This document shows, piece after piece, positions 53,878-64,000 of a stretch of 64,000 nucleotides of DNA; the stretch's first letter is position 1, and each line of letters starts with the position of its first letter. Both the position numbers and the translations under genes were made by a program. This DNA comes from Pseudogymnoascus destructans. Taxonomy: Eukaryota > Ascomycota > Leotiomycetes > Thelebolales > Thelebolaceae. Location: assembly GCF_001641265.1 (NCBI RefSeq), contig NW_020167532.1, forward strand, positions 1 through 64,000. Direction: 5' to 3'. The notes beneath the pieces are model-generated. The model ran no database searches, was not told the origin of the DNA, and was given only the letters and a program-made list of their open reading frames with translations.

Positions 53878-54106
53878 TAAATGAATTACATTTAATTACT
53901 ATATAAATTACTATGGGGGGGAATGCCGAAGGTTTTGTTTGGTAAGGAGTAGCGGTGAACGTATGCAAGTTGAGGTGGCACAAACCGCTTCCCCCCCGAT
54001 TAGTACTCGGGCAACACTGGCAGCTTCCCAACCTCAACGGCGACATCTACACAGCCAATTCCTATAAAAATTATATATAGGAATGTAAAAAATCACCAAA
54101 AAATAA
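53878..54106. other. Spacer between pogo fragment and tRNA
   Basis: AT-rich sequence with a G7 run (near 53916) and a C7 run (near 53993) that can pair. It ends with A runs that form the Pol III terminator of the tRNA on the minus strand (54098-54103). Confidence 0.4.
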
Positions 54107-54192
54107 TGACCAGGCTGGGGTTCGATCCCAGGACCTTTTCGGGACATATTGAAATGTTAACGAAACGTGATAACCAACTACACCACCCGGCC
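54107..54192 (-). tRNA. tRNA-Val (AAC) with an intron
   Basis: Read on the minus strand, the 86 bases fold as a tRNA. The acceptor stem is GGCCGGG with CCTGGTC (two G-U pairs) and discriminator A. The D arm GTGTAGTTGGTTATCAC is typical of tRNA-Val, the anticodon stem is TTTCG/CGAAA, and the T arm is CTGGG/CCCAG with loop ATCGAAC. The anticodon loop contains TTAACA, giving AAC, followed by a short intron (about 12 nt). T6 follows the gene on the minus strand as a Pol III terminator. The first T-loop base is A instead of T, so a pseudo-tRNA is possible. Confidence 0.75.
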
Positions 54193-54475
54193 TATTTGAT
54201 TGAACTCTAGAGGAGTATTATTTCATATGTATCAGGCTATTGTGGATGTGAAAAAACAAAATTATAAAGTTGTGGGTCACGGGAATATCAGGGGATTTTA
54301 GCGTGGCGGCGGTGTGGTAGCCAATCAGATTTGTGGGTGGAGCTTAATTCTAACCTTCCTCAACAGAGGCCGTATATTTCTAGAATCTTCTATCGCTATA
54401 TAATATCTCTAAATAAGTAATTTTGCTAACGCCAATAAATGCAAAAAGCTGTTATCCTTATCCAAGACATCCTAC

Positions 54476-57441
54476 CTACAATATGATATCCTCCAACTTC
54501 ATCTCTGGGCTCGCAGCAATCGCCTCAATAATCCTGCAAAGCTTGTCCGACATGTCTGTAGCCTTGTATTGTGGTAGAACTCGAGAGTTACCACAGATTT
54601 GGACCTCCAGTCTATCCGGATGTGGCCCAGTGAATACCCAGACCTCATTCAATGATTTAAAGCGAGCAAATCTGGAAAACTCGACATCAAGAAGATCATC
54701 ATCACTCTCACCCCCGTTTCTAACGCCGACGGATTTGCGTAATGGGAGCTTGTAACTGAACTCGATATTCTGATGCTGCACAATAAAATTCAACGGCGCC
54801 TCAGCAGGCCAATCTGTGCTGTGCTCAAAGATCTCGCGAAGCTCAACATGTTCATGCGGTAGGGCGCGAATGTATTGATTTTGTACGTGGTTCATAAGAT
54901 CCCGGACCGTCCACACAGCACGGGATTTAGGGAAGGTGATTCGCAGAGGGATAAAATTGAGACGGCATCCTAACATCGATTCCATGTTATCCATGGCTAG
55001 ATTTCAGCCGTTGGTCGTGTGTCCGAAGACTAGATCTCGTTGACGAAGGTGGTGGGAGAGGAAGAAGGCACTTGCTGATTTGACTAATGTGGCCATGGCT
55101 ACCCCTGCTGGTAGTTGGGGAGGCAGAGAGATTCCTTTGACCGTCCATAGGGACTCATCTGATTGCTCTGCTGCTGCTGGTTCTGCATTTGGTGGGAATG
55201 AGACCGCCATCTCCGCGCAGTCAAGATACTCGCGCCAAAACTGGAAATCGGGATGCTTTTCTTTTTGTACTTGTGCGCGCGGTAGTACGAGTATTGAGCA
55301 AAGTCCGTAGTCGGCGGCAGAGGTGTTTGGTTAAAGATGGAGGCGAAGTCGCTGAACAGCCGGGGGATAGAAATTCCATCCCACTGGACGTGCGAAGTAT
55401 GAAGCGTGAGAACGACATGCTGCTGCCATGGACGAGATACAAGAGTGAACCTAAACGGCAAGATAACTCCCAAACCGTCTAGCTTGGGCGAATCTGTTCT
55501 ATCCCACAATGATTCGCTAAAGTCCAAGGGATCTTCATCCTGAGAACGGGAGAATTCAAGGATTTCGGCGGTAAAGTTTCCGAGTATCATCTGAAGAGGA
55601 CGCCGCTCATGCTACACGAAGCAGGTGCGGAGGATGCTATACCGATCGAGGGTTTGACGCGCGGCGCGAATGCGACCAATGTCTAGGGAACTGTCCTTAA
55701 TGGTCCAATTGTACGAATGGAAAGTTTCTCGCTGTATAAACAAGTCCTGAGCCTGCATTGCTGCCGATGTCTGCGATAGAGTGGATCTGTGGCGATACAC
55801 AACACACACCAGCCCATTCCGTAAAGCCATACGCTTGGAACAAGTGGGTGCGCTCCGCCCATAGGGAGATTTGGGCCTTCTTCAACGGCTCTCCTGCCAC
55901 CAGGATGCAACGTAAGCCGGGGACTGCGTCGGGGTGGATTGTTCCTAATACAGTCGGTGTGACGAAAGCCCAATTAATCCCCATTGCTTCGATGGTATCT
56001 CCCAGACGACTCACACGGTCCGAATCGGATGGAATACACACAGTGCCGCCTGCAGCGAGCGTATACCAAATTTCGATTAGAGAAACCCCAAAGCTAAACG
56101 AGGCAAATTGGTGCACTCGACTGCTAGAGTCGAGGTGCAAAGCACGTCAGTGGGATGCCACGCTTGTCAGTGCTGCGTGGTCAACCAGGCACCCCTTAGG
56201 CTTCTAGTACTGCCCGATGTGAAGAAACAGTAGGAAGGGGCTGTTGCATCTATCGGCCATCCGCCGAGCGGTACATTCTCAGGTAGCTCAGGCACGGTCG
56301 ATTCTGAAACTGCCAGTGTGGGAGTGATAACTTCATTCAGTGGAGTCTGATTTCCGGGCGAGGCTAGTCCTATGGGAGGAGCATTCAGTTGCTTCGCAAT
56401 CAACCTCAATCGACTCAGCGGTTGTGCTGCATCCAACGGCACAAAGGCTGCGCCGGCTTTATTAATGGCGAGCATGGCCACAATTGCCCATAATGTTTTG
56501 TTAAAACATACAGGAATAAACATGCCTGGCCGCACTCCCAGCGTCTGCAGATGACTGGCCAGCCGAGACGAAATTGCGTCCAGTTCGGTGTAAGTGAGTG
56601 TGCCATCGCCTGCCAGCAGAGCGAGGTGGCTGGGTTCGGCCACGGAAATTTTGTGGATGATTTGGTGGGTTGTTGGAACGAATGGCTGAATTAGTGTCTG
56701 GCTATTCCAACCTTTGACTATTTGTTCTGGGCTACGCTGGTGATTACCAATCGGCTTCTTCCAGAAATGATACTAGGTGACTGTTGTTTTGTACACAAGA
56801 AAACATTCATTCTGGTCAATATCGAGAACCAAAGTTATATCACAGATCTGTAAAAATGAGTTTTTCATTCGGTCATTCTTCTTCACAAGGCTCATATTGG
56901 GAAGCGAGAGATGGAGGCATACCTCTTCGCCTTGTTCTCCTTTAGGAAGACCGTTCAACCGCATTTTTCTCACCATGTTGAAGTACAATCCCCGTATTAA
57001 ATATGGGTAATGGCGCTCGTCCATATTATAGACAGACCACCCCTCAGCCTTGAACAGTTCATTAACTGTTTTAGTCTGACTTCGCGAGGTCGCTAATAAT
57101 CTCATATGTTGCTTCTTCACGCTCCCGGCTGACGAAGAGAATATATTGTGTACGCCAATCTGCACCGTATCTACCTCAGCAAATTCCCAGAGGAGAAGAG
57201 CCCAGACAGTGGCCAAAAAGTACAGGAGGTCTTTCTGTTCTAGGCTGCTTGTCTGGTTCTCACAGGCGGAGCAAGAACATGACCTGAGAATTCCTGCTTT
57301 TCTCAGGGTGCAGGAAGACAACTTTGTAACTCCCCATCTCTTTTTCGGTGCGTCTTCCGATGAGTTGCCATCGTTGCGGATGGGAAAGAGGCATTTTTCG
57401 GCCAGGAGGATAACCCCTCCCTCATGCGATTGGATTGTCAT
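54476..57441 (-). pseudogene. Non-ribosomal peptide synthetase pseudogene (N-terminal region, partial A domain, C domain)
   Basis: Read leftward from 57441, a 222-residue N-terminal region of unclear type is followed by an adenylation domain (TLTYTELDAISSRLASHL, NKAGAAFVPLD, CFFTSGST, FSFGVSLIEIW, LFQAYGFTEWAG). A condensation domain follows (FHSYNWTIKDSS, RYSILRTCFV, TSHVQWDGIS, HEHVELREIF). The second half of the A domain and the carrier domain are missing, so A runs straight into C. In-frame stops lie at 56773-56775, 56147-56149, 55612-55614 and 55004-55006, with frameshifts near 56170 and 55120. The condensation motif HHxxxDG reads SHVQWDG. NRPSs assemble peptides from activated amino acids; this copy is dead. 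Confidence 0.85.
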
Positions 57442-58810
57442 TTTGTGTTTGCGTTACGTAGCTCGAAAGTAGGCGTTCGATTTCAATTCAAGGTTTCTTT
57501 TTGTATATGATAACACTTTCCTACAAAATAACGATATATTAACAAACTGCTAAAAGGTGGGAGAAGGAAGAGCTTGGTCATTTAAAAGAAGAAGCTCCCT
57601 CCCCCCTATTATCTCTTATGTGAACAAGAGACAGTAGCACACCTTATCCCACTAAATTTCTAATACATGCCGACGATGGTGCCAAGATAGTGACGACTTC
57701 AGCAGAGAAGATGCAATAAATGAGGCCCGTAAACAATACAGATGGTTCGGAAGCCGACGCCTTGCGAGCCAACTGAGTGATAGGTAGGGGGTTCGTTGAT
57801 AGCGGCGGAGAAGGTTTATCCGTTCCATGCTTAAATTCCGTGGCAATGGGCATATATCAAGGGATTGCCGGCTCTCGGATATATACGAGCGCTCCGATTA
57901 GACAAATAAGGCCCGAGAAGTCTAAATAAAGAGCCCATCAACTGTGAACCTTCTATACGGGAAGACTAGTAGGCCCCATAATGCTAGTCTATGTCAGCCC
58001 TAGCTAAAGTGATCCCTAGCTCAAAGTCAGCCCTAGCCAAAGGATCAGCAATAGGCTTGACGAAACCAGTAACTGACGAAGTTCTCATAAAACCACTGAG
58101 AGACTTAAGATCCTACGAAAACAGTAGCAGACGAAGACCATATCAAAACGGTAATAGACGATGAAGCCTCAAAAACAGTAATAGACGAAGGCCACGACGA
58201 CCCCACAAAAACAGTAACGACGGCGGCCCTAATTAGGCTAGAGATCCTTCAAATCTAATCAATACAGCAGAGCCAATTACTACGGAGTATATGACATAGA
58301 TAGGCCGGGGGCGTGACATTGCCGCCGCCATCGTCGTGATCGGCAAGGAACACGAGTTGGACACCGGTGAGCCAGGGTGGGATAACCACCTATTTTGGTA
58401 GGGCGTCCCATACGTGGTTATTGGCAACAACGATTGGTGAGTAGGTTAGGAGGATTCGTGCACAGATGCAGATTGAAATGAAATTGAAGGCAATGAGGTT
58501 CCTCCTTTGTTTTGTATTCCGAGTAACTGGCTTGTTAGAAGGCCCTAATGTGATCATCACAGTATTGGCTAGTTAGGAGTCTTGATATTATTTATATTTG
58601 CTATAAACAATTAAGCGGCAATAAGTTATACTAAATGCTCTAGCAGACTGGTATGCGTAGTCCTTCCTTAGCCTTGCGAGCCGCATGAATAGGCAACCTG
58701 TCTATTTTCCAAAACTCCGTAAATGATAACAGGAGAACCGGGCTGGTGGTACCAGGCCATACATATGAGTACACAAATTCCACCCATAGGTCTTACCGAT
58801 ATACATGCAT
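57442..58810. other. 1.4-kb gap with a decayed minisatellite
   Basis: No gene was seen. At about 58060-58220 a degenerate unit of 27-36 bases (AAAACAGTAATAGACGAAG core) repeats four to five times, and GTCAGCCCTAGC occurs twice near 57990-58030. It marks the right border of the accessory region. Confidence 0.45.
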
Positions 58811-60542
58811 CTATACCTTCTCGTCCACCCACCCCAGGGCCTCCCCAACCTTAACTCTCTGGCCATTCCTGACTCCCCAATTCCAACCTCCCTTTCTCCA
58901 CTGCCCCTCTCCATCCCACCCATCTTTCTCCCCCATCTCGCCCTCTGGCGCCTCAAAAACTAGTACAACCGTACTCCCCAACCTAAACCCACCCATCTCC
59001 TCTCCCCTCCCTAACGCGCGCCCATGTAGTACGCGACTGGAAGCCCCGTACGTAGCCTCCGCATATCCATTAGGCGATTTGTCCGCCGCTTTATCCGATA
59101 GCAGGGAGTTAGTGCGGAGTTCGGCGTCGAAGTTGATGACGATACTACCGACGTTCGTGGCGCCAACGGGTGTCATGCTGAAGAATCCATGGCGCCAGCG
59201 ACCAAGAAGGGCGACGCGCTCATTGAGTGTGAACAACCCCGGGAGCGTGCGCTGGAGATATGGCGAGACGGAGTAGAGCTCTCCCGCGAAATGGCGGCGC
59301 TTCTCAGCTACCCATGCGGTGGGGGAGTGGAATCTGTGATAATCTCCCGGCGCGAGGTAGATGACGCAGTAGTAGAGAGCGGTGCGGCGAGGGGGGTTGT
59401 ACCACGGGACAGCGAGGGAGTCGGAGACTTCTTCTTCGGAGGGGGCGAGGGAGGGTGTCGATGCGTCGGTTGGTGGGGGGTGCGGGCTTGATGGGGAGCC
59501 AGAGAGGAGGCCGGGGAGGGTGTAGCGGATGCCGTTTAGGATAGCGAATTCCTCGTCACGCTTGACGAGGGCCTCGGATTCGACGTGGTGATGGGGGTGC
59601 GCAGGGGTCTCGCGGGCGAAGAGGTGGGAGGGCGAGGATAGGTTGGGGGCTGAGGATGGGTGCGAGGTCCCGAGGAGGGCGTCAAGGGAGTAGGTCATGC
59701 CCTTCACTTGCTCCACTTCACCGCCATCGATAAGACCGAAAGAGAGGACGCGGCCATCGGCGGGTGAGAGAAGGGCGAAGGGGTTGGGGTCTAGGGGCCG
59801 TACGCCGGGGCGGAGGGTGCGTGAGAAGAAGGCCGCGAGGTTGGGATAGGCGTGTAGGTCGGGTTCGGAAACTTCGGAGAGGCTGGAACGGTTAGCTGGG
59901 TTTGAAAAAGGCACTGAGAGGCCATAGGGAGGAACATACTTAACGCCGAAGATCCAGGAGTATAGTTTAAAGCCGGGTACGCGGAGATAGTAGGGAATGA
60001 CGAGCTCGTTGAAGCGGCCCCAGAGGCGTGACATCGCTTTAAGGGGGAGAGTCGACATGACTTGGACTTGCCTGTGCCAGACGTTAGCAGCTGTTGGATA
60101 AGCCATCGAGGGAGACTACAGGATTTGCGTACCAAGGACCAGTAGGCCGTATCCTCTTCCTCCTGTATAGTTTCTCGCCTTCCTCCTCCTCACGCCTCGC
60201 CTTCTTCTGCCGCTCATTAACCTTGTACAGCTGGGCGAGACCAAGGAACCCAATCCCCAGTGCTGCAGGTATGGGATACCATCTAATTTTCGTATTCCTC
60301 AATGCCCTCCCCAACCTCCTGTGGAAGGGTTCGCCCTGCTCCTGTTTCCTCCTTCCCCCCTTGCCTGTCGAAAACGGTCGCTTCCCAGCCTGGTGGCCGC
60401 GACGCCCGTTATGCCCATTATGATCCATCTGCACGAACCTGTTCAATTGATGCTGGTATCTAAATTGGGGGCGTTGATGTGATGTTCTCAGGAGACATGT
60501 CGACGGCGACGGCAGCGCCCTGAGTGTACGTGGGGCGCGCAT
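58811..60542 (-). CDS. PSD1: Mitochondrial phosphatidylserine decarboxylase
   Basis: Exons 60542-60133, 60071-59940 and 59882-58811 give 537 residues. The N-terminus is basic (targeting sequence), followed by a membrane segment (IPAALGIGFLGLAQLY). The catalytic part has FGVNLSEV joined across the second intron, EPDLHAYPNLAAFFSRTL, SPADGRVLSFG, an insert rich in Ser/Pro/His, YLAPGDYHRFHSP and FRLGSTVVLVFEAP. LGST is the self-cleavage site that generates the pyruvoyl cofactor. The enzyme makes phosphatidylethanolamine from phosphatidylserine in the inner mitochondrial membrane. The second intron (59883-59939, CAGCTAACCGTTCCAG end) is in frame and stop-free, so it is easily missed; homology requires its removal. 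The gene is divergent from the HERP/USA1-like gene. Confidence 0.94.
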
Positions 60543-60908
60543 CGTTGGGGTTGTATAAATTAATTTTAAATTTGACGCCCGCGGTTATGCCATTGGGGCT
60601 TGTGAAGAGGGCCAGAGGAAGCTATGACGATTTTGTCGATGTCGGAGCCGCGCGACTCGCTTGCTGGAGGATGCGGCCGATGGGAAGGCTACGTGGAACC
60701 AAACGTAGGGAAGGCGGTACCTGGATGAATAAATTCGATCCAATGCATTTTGGAATATCATGAGCGCCCCTGCGTCACATATTTAGGATCGACTCTTCCG
60801 AAAAGCTCCAGCGCCAGCGAGGCCCGAGGGGACTTCTCAGAACAATCTGTTGTCTCCCATGAGAACTATAGCTTCGACCTACGCTTTATCATCCGCTTCA
60901 TAATCAAC
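60543..60908. promoter_or_regulatory. Divergent promoter of PSD1 and the HERP/USA1-like gene
   Basis: The 366 bases separate the two start codons (60542 leftward, 60909 rightward). Both products bear on membrane and ER homeostasis, so co-regulation is possible; no specific site is recognised. Confidence 0.45.
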
Positions 60909-62510
60909 ATGGCGACCACGATAGCTGCCAACAATGACGCGCCACCGTCGCAAACCTTTACTCTTCATATCATCTCGCCGTCGTTGGGCTCCCATGGCCC
61001 ATTCTCTTTCCCAAACCTGCCGATCGCTACAACTGTCCAGCAACTGAAGGCCAAGATCCGTGAGAGGGTCCAGACGAAGCCGCATGATGACCACCAGAGG
61101 CTCATCCATAGAGGCCGCCAATTGACGGAAGTAGAAACTATGGGAGATATATTTGGGAAAGAAACAGTATGCATAACCTTAACCTTAAAATATATCTCCG
61201 TGCTAACTTGTCCATAGCTGAGCAACGAAGATTCGCAATCGTTACATTTAGTCCTACGTCCACCGCCACAAGACCCTCCGCCTTACATGCCGACTCCCCA
61301 ACCACGCACAGCTCAACAGAACAGTCAAATACAATCACAGCCAGCGCCTTTCCGGGCTGAAAACCCTCCATTCTTGTTTCAACAACCCCAGCAGACGTTT
61401 CCTGCCATGCGCGCACCTGCCCCAGGTGGCCCAACCGAAACTGCAGCTCACCAGCCTGCACCGGCCAGTCCTCCAACGGTCTACATACTCTCCACGCCTA
61501 GTGGGCCCCAAGCCCTTCTACTCAGCAATCCCTCCTTTTACTACACTTCGCCCTCGACTGCTACTACTGCCCTGCCACACACCCACCCCGCTCATACCCC
61601 TCATCATCACCCTGGACAACAACCAATCTACCAGCCTCAGCACTTCCAGCCTCAGCACTACCAGCCTCAGAACTTCCAGTCTCAACCCCGACCTCACCCT
61701 CAAGCCCGCCGCCAAGCTCAACTACAAGCTCAGCACCATGCAGCGCAACCAGAACCCGTTATGATGGGCCACCAGGGCAACCCCGCCGCTGCAGGCGCCC
61801 TCGTCGCCCAGCTCGCACCGCACATATGGCTCGTCGTTCGCTTAATCGGCTTTGTCTGGTTCTTCACCTCCGGCAACACCAGCTGGTGGCGCTGGTGCAT
61901 GATCACAGGCCTCAGCATGGTCTTCTTCTTCATCAACACGGGCCTCATCGACTGGGCCCCTATCCGCCGCCACCTCGAGAACCTGATCCCTCTCGCCATT
62001 CCCGGAGTTAACCCCGAGGGCGCGGCGGCCGGTGGAGCTGCAGCAGCTGGGGCCGGGGTGGGTACTGAGGGTAGGGCTGGGGAACTGGATCCACAGCGCG
62101 TTGCGCAGCGGTTGATAGAGCAGCGGCAGCGTCAGAATGCGGGGTGGTTCATGTCGCAGGTGCGGAGGGTAGAGCACGCGACGCTGCTGTTTTTGGCGAG
62201 CCTGTGGCCTGGGGTTGGAGAGCGGCATGTTGCAGCAAGGGAAGAGGAGGATCAAGCGCGGAGACGGAGGGAGGAGGCTGCTGAAGCGGAGAGAGTGGCT
62301 GCAGAGACAGCTGCGCAGGAGGCTGCGCAGGCGGTGGCTGGCGAGGGGGCGGAGGAGGAAGATGGCGGCCGGGACGCTGAGCAATCGGATATGGCGACGA
62401 GTGAGGGACGGAGCACAGCGGAGGAGCTGCTGAAAGCCCAGGGTGAGGCAAGTGGTGAAGGGATTACCTTGAGGGAATTACCGGAGTCCCAACCTGAGGG
62501 AAGTGGCTAA
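60909..62510 (+). CDS. HERP/USA1-like ubiquitin-like ER membrane protein
   Basis: Exons 60909-61166 and 61218-62510 give 516 residues. An N-terminal ubiquitin-like fold spans residues 17-100 (FTLHIISPSLG, TTVQQLKAKIRERV, QRLIHRGRQL, LSNEDSQSLHLVLR across the intron). A Pro/Gln/His-rich linker with QPQHFQPQHYQPQ repeats follows. Two adjacent hydrophobic segments lie at about 289-330 (IWLVVRLIGFVWFF and WCMITGLSMVFFFINTGLI). The C-terminus is Glu/Ala/Arg-rich and helical. This is the layout of HERP in animals and Usa1 in yeast, scaffolds that recruit and stabilise HRD1 in ER-associated degradation. HRD1 is encoded 39 kb away in this window. The assignment rests on architecture and short matches. 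Confidence 0.8.
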
Positions 62511-63620
62511 GGGATTACAGCGAGGGAGCTATCGGAGAACCAGGCCGGTGGAGGTGGCGAAGGAGGTGTCTCTGGGCAACATTCTAGGTTGGCGAGGGAT
62601 TGGTAGGAGGGTCCGCTTTTATATAACTTTGGGTTTATATTGTACGAATGACATGAGCGGCGTCAAGAGCGTATTGTTTAACACGAACGCGCTGGGAACA
62701 GGGCATGCAGATGCATTAGGGCCGCTACAGCAGAATAGAAATTCATATTTTTCGTCAGCTCTTGCTGCCTTCATGAATTTGAGGGTGTTCGGTGGGGATG
62801 CGAGCCATATTTGAAACTACAAAAAGACTGGAATCGGAAGTTGAGCTGATCCCATTTCGTGTGATAGCGGAAGTGGACAGATCAACCAAATCGCTAGAAG
62901 AGCTTATTGAGGACATAATTCGTTCCTCAGATTTCCACAGCTAATACTTATCGCCTTCGCAGGTTTATGGCACCCAGTATGTGCTATTGCCAGTCAAAGT
63001 CGCTGGTATCGAATGGATTATCGAGTTTTTTATCATTTACGGCACTATATCCTACAACATGTTCCTTGGTCGTGGTTGGCCAACAGCAACTCCATTTTTG
63101 ATTCTGCCAACTCTTCTCACCGTCGCTAGTTTATGCTGTCACCTCTATTTTGTCAACTCCACCAGCTTTACCCCGTTACCTTCCTCGTCTTGTAGCCTCT
63201 ACCACCATCTAGGGATGGAAGGGGCCCGAACCATGTACAGGGTTCCAGGTTTCAACTGCATGGCGAGGGTACGCGCCAGTTGCCTTGTCGTGTGAAACTG
63301 TACTGCTCGGGGGCCGCCACGATCTTCTAGCTTTCGCCTCGTCCCAGGTGTGTTGGGTGGTAGAGATAAAAAAAATGCATCCGACTCATATCCCCAAGCT
63401 TTTCTCGTTAATATCACCAATAAATAACTGAGTGACCAGGGTCACCCAAAAAAATGTATGTAATACTATCGTACGCAAAGAACGAGACAACCCGTCATCT
63501 CTCCTGCAGTCCCCAAACTTCAGTTATCGAGCTCGTCTATATAAAAATCCAACCCCCAATCAAAACACCCCATCATCATACATACATAGTCGCCTTCCAG
63601 CAACTAAAATTAATACATAC
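62511..63620. other. 1.1-kb gap near the right edge
   Basis: No gene was recognised. Short frames on the plus strand (62503-62814, 62981-63295) have no family features. The stretch should hold the 3' ends of the two convergent flanking genes. Confidence 0.35.
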
Positions 63621-64000
63621 TTACAACCTCACCCTCCCATCCTGACCCCCGCCCCCAAACAACCTAGTCACACTCCCCTCCCCCCTCGAGTGTCCCGACT
63701 CCCCATCCCCACCCATCCACTTCGGTTTCTTAATCCCCTCACTCAGCCCCTGAATCCACTCCGGCGTCTCAATAGTATCAATCGTATTCCTCACTCTATG
63801 TCCGAACGACCCGAAGAACCCCTCATCCCCAGTCTCATTAACATGCGGCCGGACACTCGAATTCACCCTCGACGCAGCTGTTGAGCGTGACGCAAGGTTA
63901 GACGCAGCGATGGCGGGGCCGTTGCTACTATTACCAGCCCCAACTCGCGGATTGCGCAAGTGCGCGAGCGAAGCGCTCCCGCCGACTTCGCGCTCGATGA
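63621..64000 (-). CDS. 3' end of an unidentified protein gene (runs off the right edge)
   Basis: The frame is open from the window edge to a stop at 63621, giving the last 126 or so residues. It begins IEREVGGSASLAHLRNPRVG, passes through a Ser/Asn/Ala-rich stretch, then a better-ordered segment (ETGDEGFFGSFGHRVRNTIDTIETPEWIQGLSEGI, shown here as consecutive short matches), and ends Gly/Arg-rich. I do not recognise the family. Codon use and the ordered segment support real coding sequence; the start and any introns lie outside the window. Confidence 0.55.
   Translation of the reverse strand, partial: IEREVGGSASLAHLRNPRVGAGNSSNGPAIAASNLASRSTAASRVNSSVRPHVNETGDEGFFGSFGHRVRNTIDTIETPEWIQGLSEGIKKPKWMGGDGESGHSRGEGSVTRLFGGGGQDGRVRL

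Overview
The window is nuclear DNA from a filamentous ascomycete (Pezizomycotina). The evidence is short introns (about 45-75 nt) with GT..AG ends and CTAAC-type branch points, single-copy genes of typical fungal architecture (dynactin p62, HRD1, glycogenin, CASP/COY1, VPS3, PSD1), and accessory DNA made of fungal transposons and decayed cargo. I cannot name the species.

Layout. 1-9.4 kb holds a decayed multi-gene transposable element: an SNF2-type helicase gene, a large transposase-like gene, and a divergent gene for a serine/glutamine-rich protein with an acidic tail. Six short introns of the first and third genes carry the same palindrome centred on ACATGT. 9.8-11.2 kb is a 1.4-kb Tc1/mariner element with clear TIRs and TA target sites. 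11.4-33.3 kb is a conserved gene block: dynactin p62, a secreted DUF3455 protein, a CDF metal transporter, the ERAD ligase HRD1, glycogenin, the Golgi coiled-coil protein CASP/COY1, and VPS3 divergent from CASP. 33.3-40 kb has no recognisable gene and is packed with micro- and minisatellites; it lies upstream of a C2H2 transcription factor (40.0-42.2 kb).

43.6-57.5 kb is a gene graveyard with two relics typical of giant fungal Starship elements: a DUF3723 remnant and a DUF3435 tyrosine-recombinase (captain-type) remnant. Around them lie a phosphotransferase gene broken by nested solo LTRs, an apparently intact GT92-like glycosyltransferase, a truncated pogo/Fot1 transposase, an intron-containing tRNA-Val(AAC), and an NRPS pseudogene with several RIP-type nonsense codons. 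58.8-64 kb returns to conserved genes: mitochondrial phosphatidylserine decarboxylase PSD1, divergent from a HERP/USA1-like ubiquitin-like membrane protein, and the 3' end of an unknown gene at the right edge.

Functional links. HRD1 (19.2 kb) and the HERP/USA1-like protein (60.9 kb) would act in the same ER-associated degradation complex, although they are 40 kb apart. The rest of the conserved block is a mix of trafficking, lipid, glycogen and metal-homeostasis housekeeping functions. Exon coordinates were derived by reading splice signals and checking frame by hand; they are not supported by transcript data.
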